The notes under the pieces were generated by a model. That model saw only the letters and a list, made by a program, of their open reading frames with translations, was not told the origin of the DNA and made no database searches. The translations under genes and the position numbers were made by a program. This document shows, piece by piece, positions 1 through 8,689 of a stretch of DNA of 64,000 nucleotides; positions within the stretch are counted from its first letter, which is position 1; every line of letters begins with the position of its first letter. Origin of the DNA: Bifidobacterium mellis (GTDB lineage: Bacteria; Actinomycetota; Actinomycetes; Actinomycetales; Bifidobacteriaceae); contig NZ_KQ033885.1 of NCBI RefSeq assembly GCF_000967265.1, forward strand, positions 186,001-250,000, written 5' to 3'.

Positions 1-296
1 AGTAAAAATATAGGTGCTGAGTAGAGAAAAATCTGTATCCACAACTTCCACAGACGTTTGATAGGGCTAGTCGTTTTGGTGGCTACAAAATAGGCTGATA
101 TGAGTACAAACAGGGTGACGCCTACCTGTCCAAGGAAACTGAGAGCATTATGAGTCGCTCCCGCCCACGTTCCCGTTTGGGCCGGATCGGTATGTACTGC
201 CCAGTTGTCATCGGCGAAAAAGTGAGTCGTAACAATAAGCAGCATCGCTACGATTCTTAGGAACTCAAATTTCCAGTCTCGTTGCTTGTTCGGCAT
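1..296 (-). CDS. Acyltransferase-3 family membrane protein, N-terminal fragment
   Basis: An open frame runs leftward from an ATG at 296-294 and leaves the window, so only about 98 residues are visible. A clear ribosome site (GGAGG) sits 5-10 bases upstream of the ATG. The start reads MPNKQRDWKFEFLRIVAMLL and continues into a His-containing segment (TTHFF). This is the usual opening of the OafA/acyltransferase-3 family: first membrane helix, then the conserved His. A second hydrophobic helix follows (residues about 50-65). Such enzymes O-acylate surface polysaccharides, which fits the divergent polysaccharide export genes next door. Family assignment is good; the substrate is unknown. Confidence 0.7.
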   Translation of the reverse strand, partial: MPNKQRDWKFEFLRIVAMLLIVTTHFFADDNWAVHTDPAQTGTWAGATHNALSFLGQVGVTLFVLISAYFVATKTTSPIKRLWKLWIQIFLYSAPIFL

Positions 297-436
297 AAGG
301 CCTCCAGAACGTTTATCAAACTAGGTCGTGGATCGCTGCGACTCTTCCTTGATAGTACTCAAACCATTGTGTTAGTAATGAACAAAGGAAGTAGGAGAGC
401 TCTTGTCATTGGCGGGCTCTGGTAGTCTGTACGCTT

Positions 437-1276
437 GTGAGAAGCATCGTAGATAGATTACGCCAGCGATACCACTATTCATTGGTTATCCTGCGTGAGC
501 TTGTCAAGACCGATTTCAAGCTCAGGTATCAGGGATCCTTCCTTGGGGTTGCCTGGTCCGTTCTGCAGCCGCTGATGCTCTTCGTGGTTATGTATCTGGT
601 CTTCGCCAAATTCCTCAGGATGACCGATGGCACGCCGACCTATCCCGTCGTGCTGCTTCTGGGTATAAGCTCCTGGCAGTTCTTCAACGAGTCAACTTCC
701 ATAGGCCTGCGTTCCATTGTGGATCGTGGCGACCTCCTGCGTAAGGTGCATTTCCCCAATTACATCGTGGTTGTATCTGCTACCATGGGGGCGCTGATCA
801 GCTACGGTATCAACCTGATCGTGGTTCTCATCTTTGCCATCTTCTGCCGGGTGCATTTCACTTGGAGAGTCCTGTTGCTGCCCATCAGCGTATTCCAGCT
901 GTATATTCTGGCCTTGGGCTTCACTCTGATCATGGCTACCATGTACGTCTACTTCCGTGACGTCTCGCATATCTGGGATGTGTTGCAGCAGGTGATTTTC
1001 TATTCCATCCCTGTCATCTATCCTCTGACGGCGGTGTCGGGAATCCATCATTGGTGGGGCCCCGTCGTTGCCAAGCTGCTTCTGCTCAACCCTATAGCGC
1101 AGTCCATCCAGGATATCCGGCATTCATTCATCGCTCCGGAAACCACCCCCACGGTATGGAATCAGATCAGCAATCCCTTCGTGACCATGATCCCTATCCT
1201 GCTCACTGTGATCATGGTGGTGCTGGGTGTATGCGTATTCCGCAAGTACAATCACAAATTCGCCGAGGTGATGTGA
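437..1276 (+). CDS. ABC-2 type polysaccharide exporter, permease subunit (Wzm/TagG-like)
   Basis: A 279-residue membrane protein with an N-terminal amphipathic stretch and about six hydrophobic helices. It has the family-typical segment LVKTDFKLRYQGSFLGVAWS near residues 22-41. This is the pattern of ABC-2 permeases that export teichoic acids or O-antigen-like chains across the cytoplasmic membrane. The GTG start at 437 has no obvious ribosome site close by (an AGGAAGTAGGAG stretch lies about 40 bases upstream), so the start is tentative. Its stop overlaps the ATG of the ATPase gene (TGATG), showing translational coupling of the two exporter subunits. Confidence 0.85.
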   Translation: MRSIVDRLRQRYHYSLVILRELVKTDFKLRYQGSFLGVAWSVLQPLMLFVVMYLVFAKFLRMTDGTPTYPVVLLLGISSWQFFNESTSIGLRSIVDRGDLLRKVHFPNYIVVVSATMGALISYGINLIVVLIFAIFCRVHFTWRVLLLPISVFQLYILALGFTLIMATMYVYFRDVSHIWDVLQQVIFYSIPVIYPLTAVSGIHHWWGPVVAKLLLLNPIAQSIQDIRHSFIAPETTPTVWNQISNPFVTMIPILLTVIMVVLGVCVFRKYNHKFAEVM

Positions 1277-2553
1277 TGAGCAAGGCTGGGGAACCAATCC
1301 GTCAGAAAAAAGACGATCGGCCCGTGGTCCTGTCTGTGGAGCATGTGGATAAGGTCTTTCGTCTGCCCACCGAACAAGCCACAGGACTCAAGCAGGCCTT
1401 TATCAACTGGACACGAGGAATCAAGGGATACAAGGAGCAGCAGGTGCTGCAGGATGTGTCCTTCCAGGTGCATCGGGGTGACTTTTTCGGCATCGTTGGA
1501 CGCAACGGCAGCGGCAAATCAACCCTGCTCAAGCTGATTTCGGGCATCTACTATCCTGAACGCGGTCGCATCTCCTATACGGGCAAGCTGGTGCCTTTTA
1601 TCGAATTGGGCGTCGGCTTCAACCCGGAGCTGACAGGCCGTGAGAACGTCTACTTGAACGGAGCCCTGCTGGGATTCACCCGCAGCGAGGTCGATGCCAT
1701 GTACGATGACATCGTGGACTTCGCTGAACTGGGCGAGTTCATGGATCAGAAGCTGAAGAACTACTCCAGCGGCATGCAGGTGCGCCTGGCTTTTTCCGTG
1801 GCCATCAAGGCCCAAGGCGACATACTGATCCTGGATGAGGTACTGGCTGTCGGCGATGAGGCCTTCCAACGCAAATGCGATGATTACTTCACCGAGGTCA
1901 AGAAGGATCCCAACAAGACGGTCATCCTCGTCACCCACGACATGGGTGCCGTGAAGAAGTACTGCGACCGGGCGATTCTGATCAAGGACGGCCATGTGGT
2001 GATTAACGGCGACAAGGATGATGTCGCCAACCGGTACACCTTGGAAAATCTCAAGGCCCCCGACAAGCAATCCGATGGCAAGAAGCAAGGGGATGAATAT
2101 CCGACCGGTCTCAGCGCCCAGGTACCCCTCCTGCGCGCCTATCCGGTATCATCCTCGGTCTGCAAGAGCTCGGATACCTTCCGTTTTGACGTGGAATACG
2201 ACTGCGCTGAGTATGACAATCTCTATATGGCCATCGCCATGCACGACACTCGACGCGGCGGCATAGCCTATGACACAGGTTCCGATGTCATCCGTCTAAA
2301 AGCCTGTGGGCATCAGGTGGTGCATTGTTCGGTGCCCTTGAACATTTTCAACAATGGCGAATTTCGTCTCGTCGTATCCCTGCGCGTGCGGGATGCCGCG
2401 CAAGCGGACAAAAATGCCCCCACCAAAATGATTGCCTTCACCAATGACGAGAACTCCTGTGTCTTTGCCATCAGAGACAAGCGAAACAGGGAGTACGCCT
2501 TGTTGAGCGACCGTGGGCTGCAGATCAGTCTTTTGGGCGAGGAATCACTCTGA
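1276..2553 (+). CDS. ABC-type polysaccharide exporter, ATPase with Wzt-like C-terminal domain
   Basis: The frame is open further upstream, but the ATG at 1276 overlaps the permease stop and gives a normal 425-residue protein. The nucleotide-binding domain shows a Walker A (GRNGSGKST), a signature (YSSGMQVRL, the variant typical of polysaccharide exporters) and a Walker B (ILILDEVLAVGD). After about residue 270 comes an extra domain of roughly 150 residues, rich in beta-strand pattern, matching the place and size of the Wzt substrate-recognition domain that binds the end cap of the exported chain. With the preceding permease it forms the exporter. Confidence 0.85.
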   Translation: MSKAGEPIRQKKDDRPVVLSVEHVDKVFRLPTEQATGLKQAFINWTRGIKGYKEQQVLQDVSFQVHRGDFFGIVGRNGSGKSTLLKLISGIYYPERGRISYTGKLVPFIELGVGFNPELTGRENVYLNGALLGFTRSEVDAMYDDIVDFAELGEFMDQKLKNYSSGMQVRLAFSVAIKAQGDILILDEVLAVGDEAFQRKCDDYFTEVKKDPNKTVILVTHDMGAVKKYCDRAILIKDGHVVINGDKDDVANRYTLENLKAPDKQSDGKKQGDEYPTGLSAQVPLLRAYPVSSSVCKSSDTFRFDVEYDCAEYDNLYMAIAMHDTRRGGIAYDTGSDVIRLKACGHQVVHCSVPLNIFNNGEFRLVVSLRVRDAAQADKNAPTKMIAFTNDENSCVFAIRDKRNREYALLSDRGLQISLLGEESL

Positions 2554-2591
2554 CCTGTCTGTACCCGCAGCACTTTCGATAGAATCGGAAT

Positions 2592-3350
2592 ATGAGTCAC
2601 GAGAGTTGGGGAAAGAGGAGTATGGATTCCCCGGAGGAGCCCGCCGTCAGGGTCGTCGCCCTGGTATTGGCCGGTGGGGTTGGCGCCCGTATGCGCGGAC
2701 CGGTGCCCAAGCAGTTTCTGGTAGTTCGGAACAAGCCGGTACTGGTCTATACCCTGGAAGCTTTTCAACGAGCAGTGGCCGTCGAGGACATCATTGTCGT
2801 ATCCCTGCCCGAGTGGACAGGAATCGTTGAGCAGTATGTCAAAGATTGCGGGCTGACCAAGGTCCGAGCTGTTTTACCTGGAGGTGCCAGCGGTTTCGAA
2901 TCCATTCGTTGCGGTCTGCGTTATCTTGAGAAACAGTATTCGCCTGAGGACATCATTCTGATCCATGACGGTGTTCGCCCCTTGCTGACTGAAGAAGTGA
3001 TCAACGCCAACATCGCAGGTGTGGAGAAATACGGCAATGCCGTCACTGTAGTGCCGGCAACCGAGGCTTTGCTTCATACCGATGACGGCGAGTCCAGCAG
3101 CAGGGTGGTTGAACGTTCTCACGTCATGCGAACCCAGACCCCACAGAGCCTGCGTTTGCGCGATCTTTCACTAATCCATCGCCAGGCTGATGAGATGGGT
3201 ATTCATGATTCGGTAGCTACCTGCACGCTGCTGATCGAGACTGGTCATGTGGTTCATGCGGTAGCCGGTGACAATTCCAACTTCAAGCTCACCAGTCCCG
3301 AGGATGTGGCGCTCTTCGAGGCCTATCTCGATGCCAAGGGAATGTCCTGA
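2592..3350 (+). CDS. IspD/TarI-family cytidylyltransferase
   Basis: A 252-residue protein with the nucleotidyltransferase opening VALVLAGGVGARMRGPVPKQFL (residues about 21-42), the DGVRPL motif near residue 126 and a TQTPQ motif near residue 177. These are shared by IspD (methylerythritol-phosphate cytidylyltransferase) and TarI (ribitol-5-phosphate cytidylyltransferase). The neighbours are an epimerase, LicD and a polysaccharide exporter, so activation of a polyol phosphate with CTP for a wall polymer is more likely here than isoprenoid synthesis. That is inference from context. The ATG at 2592 is used; an ATG at 2622 follows a GAGGAG that lies too close to it. The gene overlaps the next one by the TGATG at 3348-3352. 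Confidence 0.75.
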   Translation: MSHESWGKRSMDSPEEPAVRVVALVLAGGVGARMRGPVPKQFLVVRNKPVLVYTLEAFQRAVAVEDIIVVSLPEWTGIVEQYVKDCGLTKVRAVLPGGASGFESIRCGLRYLEKQYSPEDIILIHDGVRPLLTEEVINANIAGVEKYGNAVTVVPATEALLHTDDGESSSRVVERSHVMRTQTPQSLRLRDLSLIHRQADEMGIHDSVATCTLLIETGHVVHAVAGDNSNFKLTSPEDVALFEAYLDAKGMS

Positions 3351-4480
3351 TGACGGGGAGAGGACGAGTCGATGCAGACATTCTGCAACAGGATGTGAAT
3401 GGTCTGGCCGACGCCCATCCGGACTTGTGGCGGGAGCTGGATGGCTGCAGGATACTGATTACCGGCGGAACAGGCTTTGTGGGTTCCTTCATTCTGCATC
3501 TGATAGCTGCTTTGCGTCGTCGCCATGGCCTGCATATCGATGTTCTTGCTGTGGTCAGGAGTCGGAAACGTCTGCGAGATGTTTTGGGCGACGACTGGGA
3601 GGACTCATGGCTGCAGGTCGTGGAACAGGATCTTCGCGCCCCCCTCTCGCTGCAAAACGAAGGTCCGATAGAGTATTGCATCCACGCCGCCAGCAATGCC
3701 GACCCCGTGGCCTACCAATCCGATCCCATGGGGACCATGATGACCAACGTGGTTGGGACTGAGCAGATTCTGCAATATCTGGCGGATCTGGACACCAAGC
3801 CCTTCCGAGTGGTTTATCTGTCCAGCGTTGAAGCCTATGGAGGTCATAGCCAGGAGGGGATCCTCAAGGAGGGGGATAGGGGAAGCTTTGACCCGGCAGT
3901 GGTCCGCAACTGCTACCCAATCAGCAAGCTAGCCGCTGAAAACCTTTGCGCAGGGGCACGTCTGCAGCTGGGCCTTCCTGTGACTGTGGCACGTATGGCC
4001 TACCTGTATGGCCCGGGTGACCGGCTGGACGATCCCAAGATCATTACGCTTTTTCTGCGGATGCTTCAAGAGGGCAGGGACATCGAAATGCACAGCCCGG
4101 GTCTGCAGCGACGTAGCTACTGCTATATCAAAGACGCGGTCTATGGCATCATGCTGCTTCTGCTGCGCGGCCAGGATTCGACTTACAACATCGCCAAGGG
4201 CAAGGAAGAAGTCACCATAGCCGGGGTGGCTCGGAAACTGACTCGGCTTTTTGGACGTCCGGGCGGTATGGTGCGGTATGAACAGCCTGATCAGGATGAG
4301 CTTGCGCGCTTCTCTCCTCCGGAGGACAATATTCTTGATACTTCCAAAATGCGGGCTCTGGGATTTGAGGCAGAGGTCGGACTGGCGCAAGGACTGGAAC
4401 GCACCGGTCGGTATTTTGGCATGCGGCCGTCAACATGGCAGACCGGCAATGTCGCAGGGAAAGGCATGGACAATGAATAG
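3350..4480 (+). CDS. NAD-dependent epimerase/dehydratase (extended SDR)
   Basis: A 376-residue extended short-chain dehydrogenase. The Rossmann glycine motif is ITGGTGFVG near residue 36. The strand ending in YLSSVEAYGG supplies the Ser, and YPISKLAAE near residue 188 is the YxxxK catalytic pair. Its N-terminus has about 30 extra residues before the Rossmann fold. It sits between the cytidylyltransferase and LicD with overlaps on both sides, so all three are probably translated together and act on the same activated sugar or polyol. The exact reaction cannot be read from the sequence. Confidence 0.75.
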   Translation: MTGRGRVDADILQQDVNGLADAHPDLWRELDGCRILITGGTGFVGSFILHLIAALRRRHGLHIDVLAVVRSRKRLRDVLGDDWEDSWLQVVEQDLRAPLSLQNEGPIEYCIHAASNADPVAYQSDPMGTMMTNVVGTEQILQYLADLDTKPFRVVYLSSVEAYGGHSQEGILKEGDRGSFDPAVVRNCYPISKLAAENLCAGARLQLGLPVTVARMAYLYGPGDRLDDPKIITLFLRMLQEGRDIEMHSPGLQRRSYCYIKDAVYGIMLLLLRGQDSTYNIAKGKEEVTIAGVARKLTRLFGRPGGMVRYEQPDQDELARFSPPEDNILDTSKMRALGFEAEVGLAQGLERTGRYFGMRPSTWQTGNVAGKGMDNE

Positions 4481-5621
4481 CCGTCTGATTGCCGGCATCA
4501 AGGGGCGCCTGCCCATCTCCTCCCGGTCTTTGCGGGACTTCCGGGCGCAGGATGATGCCAGATATGCTCGACTCCTTCAGGTGATCGATGATCAGCGGAA
4601 GGCCCTGGACAAGGCTCAGGAGAGTCTTGACCGCTTGGAGAGGCAATGCCGTGCGCTGAATGAGACCTTGGAATACGTCCATGATTCGAATAGCGTCATG
4701 TACTGGCAGCTGTTCCGGGGAGATCATGAGACCACTGAGCAGGCTCAACTCAGATTCTTCAGAGGGCTGCCCAAGGCCGAAGGCATCCATGCGCTCTTCC
4801 AGGATGCGGAGGCAAGGCTGTTCGAACTCTTTGATCAGTTTTGCCGGGATCATGAGATATCCTATTGGGGTACCGGCGGCACAGTGCTGGGCGCCTTCCG
4901 TCAGCAGGATTTCATCCCCTGGGATGACGATATTGACGTCTACATCACTCGCGAACAGTTGAGCAGGTTGGAAAAAGCCGTGCACGAGGATGGACGTTTC
5001 CGTGTCACGGTCGTCTGGGACTGGTATGTGCCTTGCAAGCAGATCAGATTCCGGTCAATAGATGAGGCCAACCCCTGTTTTGTCGATCTTTTCCCCCTGG
5101 ATTGGGTATCTGGCAATCCGGAAGATGCTTGGCAAATCTGCACGCAGGAACGTTTACAGTTTGTCCAGGAAATCCGCAAACAATACGCGAGCTCCTCTTG
5201 GAGCCGGGATATTTACATTTCCGGGGCGGATCCTCTGATACCCGCCCTGGAATCCGACCTGCAGGCACACCTGGCAGATCTGGCGACTCGCGTATCCATC
5301 CTGCCCACAGCTGATGGCGCTGCAGGATTGATCAGGGGCATTGAAAACATCGACGAGGTGCGCTCATCCGGTCCCTACTTGACCGGTGACTGGACCGGTT
5401 CGACGACTCTGCCCTTCCGCGGGATCTCTGTTCCAGTGCCCAGGAATTATCGCGAGTACCTGGGTAAGGCCTATGGCGACTACATGGCTTTGCCGCGCGA
5501 CATGCATTCCCATGAGCATGTCGCCGATGAGTACATTACCTCGCCGGAATCGGTACGAGCCATGCGCAGGATGCTTTCGGAGGATTGGGAACGGACTCCT
5601 GGTGATGAAGAACGGAAGTGA
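4473..5621 (+). CDS. LicD family phosphotransferase
   Basis: A 382-residue protein starting at the ATG 4473, which overlaps the end of the epimerase gene by 8 bases and has an AGGGAAAGG ribosome site about 9 bases upstream. The N-terminal 80 residues are heptad-like and charged (probable coiled coil). The LicD core is unmistakable: WGTGGTVLGAFR near residue 130, then FIPWDDDIDVY with the metal-binding acidic cluster. LicD proteins transfer phosphocholine or related phospho-groups from CDP-activated donors to surface glycans. A CDP-making enzyme two genes upstream supports such a donor. The actual group transferred is unknown. Confidence 0.85.
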   Translation: MNSRLIAGIKGRLPISSRSLRDFRAQDDARYARLLQVIDDQRKALDKAQESLDRLERQCRALNETLEYVHDSNSVMYWQLFRGDHETTEQAQLRFFRGLPKAEGIHALFQDAEARLFELFDQFCRDHEISYWGTGGTVLGAFRQQDFIPWDDDIDVYITREQLSRLEKAVHEDGRFRVTVVWDWYVPCKQIRFRSIDEANPCFVDLFPLDWVSGNPEDAWQICTQERLQFVQEIRKQYASSSWSRDIYISGADPLIPALESDLQAHLADLATRVSILPTADGAAGLIRGIENIDEVRSSGPYLTGDWTGSTTLPFRGISVPVPRNYREYLGKAYGDYMALPRDMHSHEHVADEYITSPESVRAMRRMLSEDWERTPGDEERK

Positions 5622-6678
5622 GACGTCTGGGCTTCGTTCGGGCAGCATGGAAGGCCATGAGTCGTCGGGGCCCTCATGCCTGATGGTGACGGGGGGTGCC
5701 GGGTTCATCGGCACGAATTTTGTGCGTTATGTGCTGGCCCACCATCCTGGCACGCACATCGTGGTTTACGATCTGCTCACCTATGCAGCCAAGATCGATA
5801 ACCTCCATGGCCTTATTCCCGATCGGATCGATATGGTCCATGCCGATATCTGCGACGCGGAATCTGTTGAACAGGCCATTCGCCGGTTTCGTGTCGATGC
5901 CATCGTCCATTTTGCGGCTGAGTCGCACAACGACAACTCCATCCAGGATCCAGCGCCCTTCATCAGGACCAATCTCTATGGCACCTATGTTCTGCTGGAG
6001 GCGGCCCGTCGCCACGGCCTTCGCTTCCATCAGGTGTCCACTGATGAGGTTTTCGGCGATATCGGCTTCGATGATCCGCACCGTTTCACCGAGGCCAGCC
6101 CTTACCGGCCCTCGAGTCCGTATTCGGCCACCAAGGCAGGAGCGGACCATTTAGCGCGAGCCTGGTGGCGCACCTATGGGACCCGGGTGACCATCTCGAA
6201 CTGCTCCAACAACTACGGTCCCTATCAGCACATTGAAAAATTCATTCCTCGGCAGATCACCAACATCCTGTCCGGAATCCGTCCACGAATCTATGGCCAA
6301 GGACGTGCGGTCCGGGATTGGATCCATGTGGAGGATGACTGCCGGGCCATTTGGAGCATCCTGGTTCATGGAGCGCCTGGATCAACCTACCTCATCGGCG
6401 CGGATGGCGAGTTGAGCAACATGGAGGTGCTCAGGATGATCCTGCGCCTCATGGGCCGTGGGCCGGACGAATTCGATTTGGTGGCAGATCGGCCTGGAGG
6501 GGATCGTAGATATGCCATCGATGCCGGAAAGATACGGCGAGATCTGGGTTGGCAGCCTTTGCACCGAGACTTCGAGCAGGGTCTGGCAGAGACGATTGAC
6601 TGGTATCGTTGTCACCGCAGGTGGTGGGTAGGTGATAAGCAGGCAGTCGAGGCTCGCTATCGGGAGCAGGGACACTGA
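5605..6678 (+). CDS. rfbB: dTDP-glucose 4,6-dehydratase-like protein (RmlB-like)
   Basis: An extended SDR close to RmlB. It shows TGGAGFIG at the nucleotide site, STDEVFGD with the catalytic Thr-Asp-Glu triad, and YSATKAGAD with the Tyr/Lys pair, followed by NNYGPYQHIEKFIP, which is also family typical. RmlB makes dTDP-4-keto-6-deoxyglucose, the second step toward dTDP-rhamnose. The start at 5605 overlaps licD; an ATG at 5647 would give 343 residues, nearer the usual length, so the true start is open. No rmlA, C or D is visible in the window. Cell-wall rhamnose or another deoxysugar is the likely product. Confidence 0.85.
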   Translation: MKNGSETSGLRSGSMEGHESSGPSCLMVTGGAGFIGTNFVRYVLAHHPGTHIVVYDLLTYAAKIDNLHGLIPDRIDMVHADICDAESVEQAIRRFRVDAIVHFAAESHNDNSIQDPAPFIRTNLYGTYVLLEAARRHGLRFHQVSTDEVFGDIGFDDPHRFTEASPYRPSSPYSATKAGADHLARAWWRTYGTRVTISNCSNNYGPYQHIEKFIPRQITNILSGIRPRIYGQGRAVRDWIHVEDDCRAIWSILVHGAPGSTYLIGADGELSNMEVLRMILRLMGRGPDEFDLVADRPGGDRRYAIDAGKIRRDLGWQPLHRDFEQGLAETIDWYRCHRRWWVGDKQAVEARYREQGH

Positions 6679-6681
6679 TAT

Positions 6682-6711
6682 TTGTAGCTGTACCACCCTT
6701 GGATGTAAACT
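6682..6711 (+). promoter_or_regulatory. Candidate sigma70-type promoter of the rpsF operon
   Basis: TTGTAG at 6682-6687 and TAAACT at 6706-6711 are separated by 18 bases. They lie directly after the polysaccharide locus and about 110 bases upstream of rpsF. Seen by eye; not tested. Confidence 0.45.
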
Positions 6712-6774
6712 AATCGGGTTCCCATCGTGGCCAGAGAACTGTTCTGCCGCGAATGGCGTGCAATACACCCTCCT

Positions 6775-6793
6775 GTCACGGAAGGTCCGTGAC
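6775..6793 (+). promoter_or_regulatory. Hairpin in the rpsF leader
   Basis: GTCACGGA at 6775-6782 and TCCGTGAC at 6786-6793 form a perfect 8-bp stem with a 3-base loop, ending 10 bases before the AAAGGAGGT ribosome site of rpsF. Many bacteria carry an S6:S18-binding leader in this position that shuts down the operon. Whether this hairpin is that element is inference. Confidence 0.4.
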
Positions 6794-6817
6794 CTGTAAG
6801 TCCAAAGGAGGTGGGTG

Positions 6818-7114
6818 ATGTCTGCGCATAAGTATGAATTGATGTTCATTGCCGATCCGGCCATGGATGAGCGCTCGCTGAAGAAGCTGACCGACCAGTA
6901 TCTCGAGGTGGTCACCAAGGAAGGCGGCTCCGTCGACAACATCGATGTCTGGGGCCGTCGCAAGCTGGCCTACGAGATCGACAAGCATAAGGAAGGCAAC
7001 TACGTGGTGGTCGAGTACACCTGCGAGCCTTCCGCCAGTGCTGAGCTCGATCGTGTGCTCAACCTGAACGAGTCCGTCATCCGCACCAAGATTCTTCGCA
7101 AGGATGACAAGTAA
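6818..7114 (+). CDS. rpsF: 30S ribosomal protein S6
   Basis: A 98-residue protein with the standard S6 features: an opening MSAHKYELMFIADP, the central WGRRKLAYEI and the C-terminal DRVLNLNESVIRTKILRK. The strong ribosome site AAAGGAGGT at 6804-6812 is well spaced for the ATG at 6818, which is preferred over the GTG at 6815. S6 binds 16S rRNA with S18 in the platform of the small subunit. It heads the conserved rpsF-ssb-rpsR-rplI operon, and the next gene begins after an 88-base spacer. Confidence 0.97.
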   Translation: MSAHKYELMFIADPAMDERSLKKLTDQYLEVVTKEGGSVDNIDVWGRRKLAYEIDKHKEGNYVVVEYTCEPSASAELDRVLNLNESVIRTKILRKDDK

Positions 7115-7202
7115 GCAAACAGTAAAAGGACATCGAAGCGTCGGCTGACATTCGCCCCAGCAGGCCCATTCCCAAGTCCTCATTCCGAGGAAAGGTCGTG
7201 AC

Positions 7203-7820
7203 ATGGCGGGAGATACATACATCACCGTGGTGGGTAATCTCACTGCGGATCCGGAGGTGCGTACGACCTCCAATGGAGGCACGGTGGCCAACCTGACCAT
7301 CGCGTCCACGCCCAGGCAGTTCAACAGGAACTCCGGGCAGTGGGAGGACGGCGACTCGCTCTTCATGCGCTGCTCGGCCTGGGATTCCACCTACAGTCCC
7401 ATGGCCTCCAACATTCAGGCCAGCCTGACCAAGGGCATGAGGGTGATCGCTCAGGGTCGTCTGGTGCAGCGCTCCTATCAGGATCGTGAGGGCAACAACC
7501 GCACGGTCGTGGAGCTGCGTCTGGACGAGATTGGACCCGCACTGACACGGAACACCGCCCAGGTCACCAGGAATGCCAACACTGGTGGCGGAGGATCCCG
7601 TGGTGGTTTCGCTGGCTCCAACAACGGCGGATACCAGGGTGGGGCTTCCTACCAGGGCGGCGCCGGCGCGGCATCGGCCCCCATGGGTCGTCAGCAGCCA
7701 GCGCAGAGCCAGCAGGCCCCTGCTCAGGATCCCTGGTCATCGACCGGGTCCGGCGATTCCTTCGGATCCTTCGGGTCCACCGGTGAGTTCGGTGGTTCCG
7801 GGGACGAACCCGAATTCTGA
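7203..7820 (+). CDS. ssb: Single-stranded DNA-binding protein
   Basis: A 205-residue SSB. Residues 1-115 are the OB fold (TYITVVGNLTADPEVRTTSN at the start; a DREGNNRTVVELRLDEIG strand pair near 95-110). A Gly/Gln/Ser-rich disordered linker follows, and the protein ends in the acidic GDEPEF, close to the usual partner-binding tip (DDDIPF in E. coli). SSB coats single-stranded DNA at forks and recruits helicases such as RecG. Location between rpsF and rpsR is the normal bacterial arrangement. Confidence 0.97.
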   Translation: MAGDTYITVVGNLTADPEVRTTSNGGTVANLTIASTPRQFNRNSGQWEDGDSLFMRCSAWDSTYSPMASNIQASLTKGMRVIAQGRLVQRSYQDREGNNRTVVELRLDEIGPALTRNTAQVTRNANTGGGGSRGGFAGSNNGGYQGGASYQGGAGAASAPMGRQQPAQSQQAPAQDPWSSTGSGDSFGSFGSTGEFGGSGDEPEF

Positions 7821-7856
7821 AGTTTCATAGCGTCATCATTCATTTAAGGAGTACCA

Positions 7857-8105
7857 ATGTCACGTAAAAGGCCGCAACCGCCGGTCAAGCCCTTCAAGAA
7901 GAAGCCGAATCCTCTGAGGGCCGCCAAGATTCATACCATCGATTACAAGGACGTGGCTCTGCTGCGCAAGTTCATCTCTGACCGCGGCAAGATTCGTTCC
8001 CGCCGCATCACCGGCGTCACCGTCCAGGAGCAGCGCGAGATCTCCAAGGCAATCAAGAACGCCCGTGAGATGGCCCTGCTGCCCTACGCCACCAACGGTC
8101 GCTGA
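7857..8105 (+). CDS. rpsR: 30S ribosomal protein S18
   Basis: An 82-residue basic protein starting [20 protein letters not shown], with the conserved [19 protein letters not shown] and RRITGV near residues 26-55. It ends LLPYATNGR. The ATG at 7857 follows a TAAGGAG ribosome site. S18 pairs with S6 in the 30S platform. It lies 36 bases after ssb and 14 bases before rplI, so one transcript is likely. Confidence 0.97.
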   Translation: MSRKRPQPPVKPFKKKPNPLRAAKIHTIDYKDVALLRKFISDRGKIRSRRITGVTVQEQREISKAIKNAREMALLPYATNGR

Positions 8106-8119
8106 GGGAGGTCAGGATT

Positions 8120-8569
8120 ATGGCAAAGGAAACCAAGGTTATTCTGACCGATACCGTGACCGATCTGGGTCACAAGGGCGACGTCGTCGCAGTCAAGCCC
8201 GGCTATGCGCGCAACTTCCTGATTCCCCAGGGACTGGCTTTCGCCTGGTCCAAGGGCGCCGCCGCGCAGATCGAGTCCCTGCAGCGGGCCCGTCGCGCCA
8301 AGTCCATGGCCACCCGTGAGGATGCTGTGGCTGCCAAGACCGCCATCGATGGGCAGACCGTCGAGATCGCAGCCAAGGTGTCCGATTCGGGCAAGCTTTT
8401 CGGCGGCATCTCCAACGATGCCATCGCCCAGGCCCTTCGCCCCCTGGCCGACGTGGATCCCCGCGCCATCTCCGTGGAGACCATCAAGACCACTGGCGAG
8501 TTCCCGGCAACCGTAGCTCTGCACCCCGAGATCTCGGCTGCTTTCACGGTCAAGGTCGTCGCTGAGTAG
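8120..8569 (+). CDS. rplI: 50S ribosomal protein L9
   Basis: A 149-residue protein with the L9 N-terminal domain ([31 protein letters not shown], residues about 6-36), the long connecting helix ([20 protein letters not shown]) and the C-terminal domain. L9 binds 23S rRNA near the L1 stalk and helps hold reading frame. It is the last gene of the operon; a strong hairpin follows. Confidence 0.97.
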   Translation: MAKETKVILTDTVTDLGHKGDVVAVKPGYARNFLIPQGLAFAWSKGAAAQIESLQRARRAKSMATREDAVAAKTAIDGQTVEIAAKVSDSGKLFGGISNDAIAQALRPLADVDPRAISVETIKTTGEFPATVALHPEISAAFTVKVVAE

Positions 8570-8622
8570 CAAATGCGACCTATCCCATAAGGATCCCTTG
8601 AAATAGGGATCTGGGCTTAAGC

Positions 8623-8664
8623 AGGAGGCCTTCCCGCAGCGGATTATGCGCGGGAAGGCCTCCT
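8623..8664. terminator. Bidirectional terminator hairpin after rplI
   Basis: Arms AGGAGGCCTTCCCGC (8623-8637) and GCGGGAAGGCCTCCT (8650-8664) pair perfectly over 15 bp with a 12-base loop. It separates the rightward rplI operon from the leftward tautomerase gene. T-tracts are short on both sides. A smaller 7-bp inverted repeat (GATCCCT / AGGGATC) lies just upstream at about 8592-8611. Confidence 0.75.
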
Positions 8665-8689
8665 TATGCGTTACAGGGCATTATCCGAT

